DNA from: Kingella oralis
GTDB taxonomy: Bacteria > Pseudomonadota > Gammaproteobacteria > Burkholderiales > Neisseriaceae
Length of the DNA stretch: 5,423 bases
Assembly: GCA_905373195.1 (NCBI GenBank)
Contig: CAJPSG010000097.1
Span: 1 to 5,423 of the forward strand
Direction of reading: 5' to 3'
Shown in pieces: positions 1 to 3,933 of this stretch. Under the pieces are notes generated by a model. The model did not search any database and was not told where the DNA came from. It was given only the letters and a program-made list of their open reading frames with translations. The stretch's first letter is position 1, and each line of letters begins with the position of its first letter. The translations under genes and the position numbers were made by a program.

Positions 1-2
1 TG

Positions 3-62
3 GCGGCATTGACCGCGCTGGAAGCGGAAGGCGGTTTTCAGGCTGCCGTTGTGAGAGTTTAA
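3..62 (+). CDS. C-terminal tail of a possible convergent gene (partial)
   Basis: A plus-strand frame is open from the window edge and ends at TAA (60-62), giving 19 residues that finish in FQAAVVRV. It would run towards the minus-strand genes and end about 100 bases before the DUF4190 remnant. Its codons look coding-like, and its tail (ALTALEAEGG...VVRV) resembles the end of an alpha/beta ACT-like domain, but that is too little to name a family. A uptake sequence lies inside it (FQAA is encoded by TTTCAGGCTGCC), which is tolerated in genes of this group. The opposite strand is also open here, so the coding strand is not certain. Confidence 0.4.
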   Translation, partial: AALTALEAEGGFQAAVVRV

Positions 63-85
63 GTTGTTGTTATCAAAATGCGCGG

Positions 86-91
86 ATTATA
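86..91 (-). promoter_or_regulatory. possible -10 box (TATAAT) reading leftwards
   Basis: A perfect TATAAT lies on the minus strand in an AT-rich stretch after GC-rich DNA. It would drive a gene off the left edge. No convincing -35 hexamer is seen about 17 bases upstream, where the sequence is C-rich, and no ribosome-binding site with a start codon follows within the window. It also conflicts with the view that 3-62 is the end of a plus-strand gene. Weak call. Confidence 0.2.
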
Positions 92-153
92 GTGGGAATG
101 GGGCGCGGGGTGGGGGGTAAAATTTGCTTGGTGTTTTGGGCTGCGGGATGGTT

Positions 154-165
154 TTCAGGCTGCCT
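154..165 (-). repeat. DNA uptake sequence (AG-kingDUS), exact 12-mer
   Basis: TTCAGGCTGCCT is an exact reverse complement of AGGCAGCCTGAA. It forms the left arm of the hairpin at 152-189. Confidence 0.85.
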
Positions 166-314
166 AATGCAGCAATAGCAGCCTGAAAAGCTCGTTTATG
201 GCAGCGGTGAATGTGATACTGTTTAAAATCATCAAGATGGCGATGACTGACAACATCATCAGCAGTGCAATCAGCAAGTCAATGTAGCCTATGATAAGGG
301 GCTGGTATCGCCAT
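164..314 (-). pseudogene. C-terminal remnant of a third DUF4190-type gene
   Basis: Read on the minus strand from CTT at 298 to TAG at 164, this gives 44 residues starting LIIGYIDLLIALL and holding AAINELFRLLLLH. They align without gaps to the C-terminus of the intact gene at 867-1205 (LIMGYIGLLIVPL ... AVINELFRWLLSL). Just upstream, ATGGCG (314-309) matches the codons of GMALAG in that gene, but a C4 run at 298-301 appears to carry one extra base, so the two parts are in different frames. The first two thirds of the gene are missing. No ribosome-binding site is present and the remnant starts only three bases after the stop of the gene at 318-824. It is most simply a decayed tandem duplicate that makes no product. 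Confidence 0.75.
176..187 (+). repeat. DNA uptake sequence, 10-base core
   Basis: TAGCAGCCTGAA keeps the 10-base core GCAGCCTGAA and is the inverted partner of the copy at 154-165. It encodes part of the LFRLL stretch of the DUF4190 remnant, so this arm may have arisen from coding sequence. Confidence 0.6.
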
Positions 315-317
315 TAC

Positions 318-824
318 TTATCTGCCTAGGCTGCCCGTGCCGAATAACAATGCCTTAAAAAATACTCTTATGGCTAGGGCAGAATTACCCCTAGCAAATG
401 CATCAAAGGTAACAGCCGCAATAATCGGTCCAGTTAGCCAGCCAATATAGCCCAAAATTAATCCTACTAATGCGAGACCCGAACCGCTTTCGTCAGAATT
501 TTCGCGGGCTTCGCTGCGTGCCATGTGTCCCATAATAATGGCTACAATATTTACGATGGGTGGGACAACTATCGGTATCAAACCGATTAACGCGCCAATT
601 AAGCAGAGTACAGCTAGGGTGTTTTTTGACGGTGGTTCTACGTTTAGATTAAGTTCTTGGTCTGGGTTTTCATTTGGCGTATTTGGGTTGGGCGCGTCTA
701 AATTTTGAGCTTGTTCTGTGTTGGGATTGGGTTCTGAACTTTGCTCAGGCAGTTTCTCTAAATTGAGAGTGGGTTCTTGGGTGGATTTTTCATTTGGTGT
801 ATTGGAATTTGGCGTATCCGACAT
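318..824 (-). CDS. DUF4190-type small membrane protein with an Asn/Pro/Glu-rich N-terminal extension
   Basis: This encodes a 168-residue protein of unknown function. Residues 1-67 are hydrophilic and rich in Asn, Pro, Glu and Thr. A hydrophobic segment follows at about 69-98, then the polar stretch GHMARSEARENSDESGSG (99-116), then a second hydrophobic segment at about 117-139 containing LALVGLILGYIG. The pattern 'hydrophobic - GHMARS - polar turn - GLALxGLILGYIG' is that of DUF4190 membrane proteins and closely matches the neighbour at 867-1205. The C-terminus after GYIG diverges from the neighbour and may be a replaced or eroded tail. The N-terminal region holds an internal duplication (codons 3-23 and 43-63). 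The start is supported by AAAGGA seven bases before ATG. It lies 42 bases after its paralog, so the two are probably co-transcribed. Its base composition is more AT-rich than murF. Confidence 0.8.
   Translation of the reverse strand: MSDTPNSNTPNEKSTQEPTLNLEKLPEQSSEPNPNTEQAQNLDAPNPNTPNENPDQELNLNVEPPSKNTLAVLCLIGALIGLIPIVVPPIVNIVAIIMGHMARSEARENSDESGSGLALVGLILGYIGWLTGPIIAAVTFDAFARGNSALAIRVFFKALLFGTGSLGR
636..698 (-). repeat. internal direct repeat, copy 2 (codons 43-63 of the 168-residue protein)
   Basis: This codes for DAPNPNTPNENPDQELNLN and the two next residues. It matches copy 1 at 756-818 (DTPNSNTPNEKSTQEPTLN...) with an offset of exactly 120 bases. The DNA is also similar, for example AATACRCCAAATGAAAA occurs in both, so this is a duplication rather than mere compositional bias. 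Confidence 0.6.
756..818 (-). repeat. internal direct repeat, copy 1 (codons 3-23 of the 168-residue protein)
   Basis: This is the partner of the repeat at 636-698. Together with the spacer they make up the polar N-terminal extension, which the paralog at 867-1205 lacks. Confidence 0.6.
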
Positions 825-855
825 GATGCGTCCTTTCGTTTAGCGTTTTCGGGTT

Positions 856-867
856 TTCAGGCTGCCT
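856..867 (-). repeat. DNA uptake sequence (AG-kingDUS), exact 12-mer
   Basis: TTCAGGCTGCCT. Its first base on the minus strand is the last base of the TGA stop of the gene at 867-1205. It sits in the 42-base gap between the two DUF4190 paralogs. Confidence 0.85.
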
Positions 868-1205
868 CACAGCAGCGACAACAGCCACCTAAACAATTCA
901 TTTATCACCGCTTCAAAACTCATCCCATACAAAATCATCACGATAAACACCACCGCCAGCATAATCAGCGGCACAATCAACAAGCCAATGTAGCCCATGA
1001 TTAAACCTGCCAACGCCATGCCCGCGCCGTCTTCATCTGGGTTTTGGCGGATTTGGCTACGCGCCATGTGTCCCAGCACAATGGCGACAATGTTAATCAC
1101 GCCCGCCGATGGAAGACCGCCCACCAAGCCCAGCAGCCCGCAAATAAAGCTGATTACGGCGAGAGCGTTGGTGGTGCGGGGCGTGGGGTTGGGGGCGTTT
1201 GCCAT
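867..1205 (-). CDS. DUF4190-type small membrane protein
   Basis: This is a 112-residue protein of unknown function. After a short polar N-terminus (MANAPNPTPRTTN) there is a hydrophobic segment at about 14-46, the polar turn GHMARSQIRQNPDEDGAG (45-62), and a hydrophobic segment at about 63-95 containing MALAGLIMGYIG. The tail FEAVINELFRWLLSLL is amphipathic. GHMARxxIR followed by GMALAGLIxGYIG is the DUF4190 signature. The frame is open further upstream to 1343, but the start at 1205 is preferred: AAAGGA lies six bases before this ATG, the same arrangement as in the paralog at 318-824, and the upstream residues look non-coding. It heads the array of two genes and one remnant. Topology is probably two membrane helices. 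Function cannot be inferred from context. Confidence 0.8.
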   Translation of the reverse strand: MANAPNPTPRTTNALAVISFICGLLGLVGGLPSAGVINIVAIVLGHMARSQIRQNPDEDGAGMALAGLIMGYIGLLIVPLIMLAVVFIVMILYGMSFEAVINELFRWLLSLL

Positions 1206-1223
1206 AGCGTGTCCTTTGCGGTT
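1199..1223 (-). promoter_or_regulatory. ribosome-binding site deciding the start at 1205
   Basis: On the minus strand GCAAAGGACACGCT precedes ATG. The paralog has CGAAAGGACGCATC before its ATG at 824. The shared AAAGGAC with similar spacing supports both chosen starts and a common origin of the two genes. Confidence 0.6.
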
Positions 1224-1241
1224 TGTTGGGCTCAACGGCGT

Positions 1242-1253
1242 TTCAGGCTGCCT
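1242..1253 (-). repeat. DNA uptake sequence (AG-kingDUS), exact 12-mer
   Basis: TTCAGGCTGCCT, located upstream of the DUF4190 gene at 867-1205. On the minus strand its CCTGA supplies the stop codon of the small frame at 1243-1386. Confidence 0.85.
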
Positions 1254-1386
1254 TATCGTGCGTGTCGCTGCCGATAGGTTTCCACATCCAGCACACAAAT
1301 GGGAAACGATGCGCCTGCGCCCGCATCCCCAGCCAAAAGGCAAGCAACAGCGCGGCGAGTATCCCTATCCGCTTGGCGGTTTTCAT
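1243..1386 (-). CDS. possible 47-residue membrane or exported peptide
   Basis: Starting at the ATG at 1386 this gives MKTAKRIGILAALLLAFWLG, then a polar, aromatic tail (PFVCWMWKPIG) and KAA before TGA. The N-terminus has the basic-then-hydrophobic look of a signal anchor, with one helix at about residues 7-21. It ends 37 bases before the DUF4190 start and could be in the same transcript. Against it: there is no clear Shine-Dalgarno motif (the upstream bases are CAACAAAAACAGA), the stop codon comes from a uptake sequence, and I recognise no family. It may be a chance frame or a degraded gene end. Confidence 0.3.
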   Translation of the reverse strand: MKTAKRIGILAALLLAFWLGMRAQAHRFPFVCWMWKPIGSDTHDKAA

Positions 1387-1404
1387 TCTGTTTTTGTTGC
1401 TGTT

Positions 1405-1414
1405 TTCAGGCTGC
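1405..1414 (-). repeat. DNA uptake sequence, 10-base core
   Basis: TTCAGGCTGC followed by AA instead of CT, so only the core is kept. It lies just upstream of the possible small peptide. Confidence 0.55.
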
Positions 1415-1446
1415 AACCTTTGCCAACCCTGCAACTGATGGAGCGT

Positions 1447-1516
1447 CGGCGGCTCGCTGACATCTTGGCAAGCCAGCCATGCCCTGTTTAATCAGCCATT
1501 TGGCGGCGAGCCGCCG
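1447..1516. repeat. GC-rich inverted repeat (arms 1447-1457 and 1506-1516)
   Basis: CGGCGGCTCGC and GCGAGCCGCCG are perfect 11-base inverted copies separated by 48 bases. The right arm is also part of a local palindrome GGCGGCGAGCCGCC (1502-1515). It could form a stem in RNA from either strand. It is not a uptake sequence and I do not recognise it as a known element. Confidence 0.45.
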
Positions 1517-1530
1517 CCGTTCCATTTTGG

Positions 1531-1568
1531 TTTTCAGGCTGCCTCTTGCGGCATAAGCAGTCTGAAAA
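1531..1568 (-). terminator. terminator-like hairpin after murF
   Basis: TTTTCAGGCTGC (1531-1542) and GCAGTCTGAAAA (1557-1568) are inverted copies around a 14-base loop, with one imperfect pair: A.C in minus-strand RNA, G.U in plus-strand RNA. The stem begins directly after the murF stop codon. An uptake-sequence pair in this position is a usual terminator in Neisseriaceae, which would end the murE-murF transcript here. Confidence 0.65.
1533..1544 (-). repeat. DNA uptake sequence (AG-kingDUS), exact 12-mer
   Basis: TTCAGGCTGCCT, one arm of the hairpin after murF. Its partner at 1555-1566 (AAGCAGTCTGAA) is degenerate, with two mismatches. Confidence 0.85.
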
Positions 1569-2921
1569 CTATGCCAACAACGCCGCCACCACTTCTTCCA
1601 TCTGCATAAAGCGCGAACCTTTCACCAACACACTGGCGCGTTCGGGTAAATCGTGGGTGATGACTTGAATCAGCGGGTCTTTATCGGCAAACCATAGCCC
1701 GTTGCCGCCAAATTTTTCGGCAGCCTGAACACTGTTGTCGCCCACAAAATAGCCGTATTCAATGCCCAAGTCGCGGGCGTAGATGCCGATTTCTTCGTGC
1801 ATACTCGGGGCTTCATCCTCGCCCAGTTCGCCCATGTCGCCCATCACAAACACGCGCGGCGCGGGCAGCTTGGCAAGCACATCCAGCGCGGCTTTCATGC
1901 TGTCGGGGTTGGCGTTGTAGGTGTCGTCCAAAATCAGCGCTTGGCGGATGCCGTTTTTGCGTTGCAGCCGCCCTTTGATGTTGCTAAACGCCGCCAAGCC
2001 GCGGGCGATTTCAGGCTGCCCCAAGCCGCCCGCAATCGCCAGCGCGGCGGCGGCGCAAGCGTTGCTCACATTATGCTTGCCCGCCACGGGCAGTTGCACG
2101 GCTTGGCGTTGATGCTGGTACACCAAGTCAAACGCGCTGGCTAAGGGTTCAAGCGCGATGTTTTCGGCGTGTACATCGCCTGTTGCCACGCCAAAGGTAA
2201 GCGTTTGAAACGTGCGAGTGGCAGCCTGAAAAATGGCGAGATGGGCATCCTCGGCGGGTAAGATGGCGATGCCGTTTTCAGGCAGCCCTTGGTAGATCTC
2301 GGCTTTGGCGCGGGCGATGTCGTCCACGCCGTTGAAGCCGCAGCCGATGTGGGCGCGCATGGCGTTGTTCACCAGCGCCACATTGGGCGCGGCAATGCGC
2401 GTGAGCGTTGCCAATTCGCCCGCGTGGTTCATGCCCATTTCTATCACGGCGTGGCGATGGTGTTCGCGCAAATTGAGCAGCGTGAGCGGCAAACCGATGT
2501 GGTTGTTGAAATTGCCCGCCGTTGCCAACACGGCATCCGCGCCGTGCGCCGTGCGCAAAATGGTTGCCAGCATTTCTTTCACCGTGGTTTTGCCGCTTGA
2601 CCCTGTGATACCGTACACAAACGGGTTGAGCTGCTTGCGCCACGCAGCGGCAAGCGTTTGCAGCGCGACAAGGGTATCGTCCACTTTGAGGCAGCCTGAA
2701 AACGCGGCGCAGTCGCCGCGCGACACGACGGCGGTTGCGCCTTTGGCTAACACATCGGGCACGAAATCATGCGCGTCGTGGTTTTCGCCGACTAGGGCGA
2801 AGAATAGGTCGCCCTGTTGGGCGGTGCGGCTGTCGGTGGTGATTTGGTTGATGGGGCTGTCTGTGGCGATTTCAGGCAGCCTGAAAAGGCGGCGGACGAA
2901 GTTTTGGGTAAGTGCGGTCAT
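1569..2921 (-). CDS. murF: UDP-N-acetylmuramoyl-tripeptide--D-alanyl-D-alanine ligase (MurF)
   Basis: MurF adds D-Ala-D-Ala to UDP-MurNAc-tripeptide with ATP, completing the cytoplasmic UDP-MurNAc-pentapeptide of peptidoglycan synthesis. The 450-residue length fits the family. Seen in order: an N-terminal substrate-binding domain with TTDSRTAQQGDLFFAL (about 28-43); the ATP loop GITGSSGKTT (104-113); the central ligase motifs GNFNNHIGLPLTLL and EMGMNHAGEL (136-170); ARAKAEIYQGL (203-213), probably with the conserved Mur-ligase lysine; GKHNVSNACAAAALA (281-295); and the C-terminal domain with DDTYNANPDSMKAAL (332-346) and KGSRFMQMEEVV (434-445). The start is 23 bases after the upstream gene's stop, with a weak GAG as ribosome-binding site. 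Five king-type uptake sequences and one sim-type copy lie inside it, typical of a core gene in this group. It is in the same direction as murE but separated from it by two genes. Confidence 0.97.
   Translation of the reverse strand: MTALTQNFVRRLFRLPEIATDSPINQITTDSRTAQQGDLFFALVGENHDAHDFVPDVLAKGATAVVSRGDCAAFSGCLKVDDTLVALQTLAAAWRKQLNPFVYGITGSSGKTTVKEMLATILRTAHGADAVLATAGNFNNHIGLPLTLLNLREHHRHAVIEMGMNHAGELATLTRIAAPNVALVNNAMRAHIGCGFNGVDDIARAKAEIYQGLPENGIAILPAEDAHLAIFQAATRTFQTLTFGVATGDVHAENIALEPLASAFDLVYQHQRQAVQLPVAGKHNVSNACAAAALAIAGGLGQPEIARGLAAFSNIKGRLQRKNGIRQALILDDTYNANPDSMKAALDVLAKLPAPRVFVMGDMGELGEDEAPSMHEEIGIYARDLGIEYGYFVGDNSVQAAEKFGGNGLWFADKDPLIQVITHDLPERASVLVKGSRFMQMEEVVAALLA
1718..1729 (+). 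repeat. DNA uptake sequence, 11 of 12 bases
   Basis: CGGCAGCCTGAA, within the C-terminal domain of murF, encoding part of VQAAEK. Confidence 0.7.
2010..2021 (-). repeat. DNA uptake sequence, 11 of 12 bases
   Basis: TTCAGGCTGCCC, within murF, encoding GLGQPEIA. Confidence 0.7.
2219..2230 (+). repeat. DNA uptake sequence, 11 of 12 bases
   Basis: TGGCAGCCTGAA, within murF, encoding part of IFQAATR. Confidence 0.7.
2277..2288 (-). repeat. sim-type uptake sequence variant, 11 of 12 bases
   Basis: TTCAGGCAGCCC is one base from the reverse complement of AGGCTGCCTGAA (the AG-simDUS dialect), rather than the king type used elsewhere here. It encodes GLPEN in murF. Confidence 0.5.
2689..2700 (+). 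repeat. DNA uptake sequence (AG-kingDUS), exact 12-mer
   Basis: AGGCAGCCTGAA, within murF, encoding FSGCLK. Confidence 0.85.
2871..2885. repeat. palindromic uptake sequence near the murF 5' end
   Basis: TTCAGGCAGCCTGAA is a 15-base palindrome around a central A. On the plus strand 2874-2885 is an exact AG-kingDUS. On the minus strand 2871-2882 is an exact AG-simDUS. It encodes RLFRLPEIA near the murF N-terminus and is the last uptake sequence before the inserted genes. Confidence 0.8.
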
Positions 2922-2944
2922 GGTTTTGCTCTATAAAATATGGC

Positions 2945-3901
2945 TTATGGTTGTCGTATCATTTTTTGGATGGCTTCTGGCGACATAAAAATAGAAACAC
3001 GGTGGCGCAGCTGGCGGCTGCCAAGTGTGCTTGCCCCCGAAATAGGCGTGCCATCTTTCTGCAAAAAAATAACTTGCGGAATAGGATTAGGGGCTTTTTC
3101 CGTTTCCAGCCATCGCCATTTTTGCCAGCCTTTATTCGTTAATTCCAGCATACCTAACCGATGGTCATGGAGTACCCCATCCATCACTACATTATTATCA
3201 ATGATTAAAGACTTCATATCATCCGAAGTAAGGCGCGAGGGTTGATGCACCCACGCTGGATAATTTCTCATGCCTTTTTGTCGCTTAATCTGTATTTCAC
3301 GCACCGTCCGCAGCGACCAGTCCGATAACGTTATTTCATGGTCTTCGCTGGGTATTGCTAACGCAAAAGCAATTTCTTGCCGCGCAACGGCTTCTTTGAA
3401 TTTGGGAATGGTATCTGACATGATAGTTAATCTGAGCCTACCACCATCTATGCGGTCAATCACACGTGCTCCTAACCACAAGTCATTTGTTTTTTGATTA
3501 AATGTCAAAAGATACGCATTGTGTTTAATTGCCTCAGCCGTCATTTTGCTCAATTTTTGCCCACCCTGCTTGGAAAACGTCATATCCAAATGCCCATCTT
3601 CAAGCATCTCATCCAGCCGTGGCGACATAGTAAGCACATCGCTTTTATCCAAAACCCAAAACGGTTCTTTCACCCACCACTTGCTCGCCTCGCCCTTGCC
3701 TATTGCAGCGGAATAACGCGGCAGTCGCAATGTAATCGGCTGATAATCGCGCTCCTGCCCGCGCGGAATATCTGCTTGCTTCAACACAATTCCCGCAATT
3801 TGGAAATTTAAATTTTTCGCAGGAAGGGTTATTTGCTCCGCCAAGGTGTATTTCATTGCGCATCCCAGTAAAGCCATTGCTAAAACAAATTTTTTCAACA
3901 T
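2945..3901 (-). CDS. exported protein of unknown function with two SecD-head-like modules
   Basis: The 318-residue product starts MLKKFVLAMALLGC, a signal sequence. LLGC (11-14) would fit a lipobox with the lipid on C14; cleavage after TLA (21) by signal peptidase I is the alternative. The mature part looks globular and periplasmic or surface-located. I recognise no named family. Two stretches resemble the head of the SecD periplasmic P1 domain (beta strand, 'LTxxGxxK' helix, strand, 'GxxISxP'-like turn, strand, 'EAxxxA'-like helix). The first, at about 82-175, has LDMTFSKQGGQKLSKMTAEA and IDGGRLRLTI. The second, at about 223-318, has LELTNKGWQKWRWLE, VIFLQKDGTPISGA and RVSIFMSPEAIQKM. No SecD transmembrane part is present. 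The start has AAGGGA eight bases upstream. It lies between chaA (32-base gap) and murF (23-base gap). It is more AT-rich than murF and holds no internal uptake sequence, suggesting later acquisition. Confidence 0.8.
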   Translation of the reverse strand: MLKKFVLAMALLGCAMKYTLAEQITLPAKNLNFQIAGIVLKQADIPRGQERDYQPITLRLPRYSAAIGKGEASKWWVKEPFWVLDKSDVLTMSPRLDEMLEDGHLDMTFSKQGGQKLSKMTAEAIKHNAYLLTFNQKTNDLWLGARVIDRIDGGRLRLTIMSDTIPKFKEAVARQEIAFALAIPSEDHEITLSDWSLRTVREIQIKRQKGMRNYPAWVHQPSRLTSDDMKSLIIDNNVVMDGVLHDHRLGMLELTNKGWQKWRWLETEKAPNPIPQVIFLQKDGTPISGASTLGSRQLRHRVSIFMSPEAIQKMIRQP

Positions 3902-3915
3902 ACTTTAATTCCCTT

Positions 3916-3927
3916 TTCAGGCTGCCT
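3916..3927 (-). repeat. DNA uptake sequence (AG-kingDUS), exact 12-mer
   Basis: TTCAGGCTGCCT, in the 32-base gap between chaA and the 318-residue exported protein. The trailing GAAAAGGGA on the minus strand merges into the ribosome-binding site of that gene. Confidence 0.85.
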
Positions 3928-3933
3928 CATCGC

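Larger units (their letters stand above)
152..189 (-). terminator. uptake-sequence inverted pair, terminator-like hairpin
   Basis: TTTTCAGGCTGC (152-163) and GCAGCCTGAAAA (178-189) are perfect 12-base inverted copies around a 14-base loop. On the minus strand this hairpin straddles the stop codon of the DUF4190 remnant, with the TAG in the loop. It would end transcription of the DUF4190 array. Inverted uptake-sequence pairs commonly serve as terminators in Neisseriaceae. There is no separate U-run beyond the four in the stem. The right arm lies within the remnant's former coding sequence. Confidence 0.6.
1206..1568. other. gap between murF and the DUF4190 genes
   Basis: This 363-base stretch holds no firmly supported gene. 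It contains uptake sequences (1242-1253, 1405-1414, 1533-1544 and a degenerate one at 1555-1566), a possible 47-residue membrane peptide (1243-1386), a GC-rich inverted repeat (1447-1457 with 1506-1516) and the stem-loop after murF. The expected dcw neighbour mraY is not here. Confidence 0.6.

Noticed and set aside
37..48. Uptake-like copy TTCAGGCTGCCG as evidence of a terminator at the left edge
   Set aside because: It matches the uptake sequence at 11 of 12 bases, but has no inverted partner nearby and lies within the open plus-strand frame, so no terminator is called.
327..338. CCTAGGCTGCCC as a uptake sequence
   Set aside because: Only the central eight bases match; too degenerate to call.
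1206..1343. N-terminal extension of the DUF4190 protein to the ATG at 1343
   Set aside because: The added residues are Arg/Cys-rich and unlike the paralog, they run across a uptake sequence, and a strong AAAGGA precedes the ATG at 1205.
997..1491. Plus-strand 164-residue open frame across the DUF4190 gene
   Set aside because: Antisense to the well-supported DUF4190 gene, running into the repeat-rich gap; low-complexity Pro/Arg-rich translation and no ribosome-binding site.
1569..2921. Atypical NNAMRAHIGCGF in MurF in place of the more usual AHLExFGS
   Set aside because: The rest of the enzyme is intact and the change is probably a lineage variant rather than a defect; I cannot confirm this without an alignment.
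2305..2988. Long plus-strand open frame (227 residues) antisense to murF
   Set aside because: It lies almost wholly opposite murF, whose motifs are unmistakable. Its translation has no recognisable domain, and GC-rich genes routinely leave such open antisense frames.
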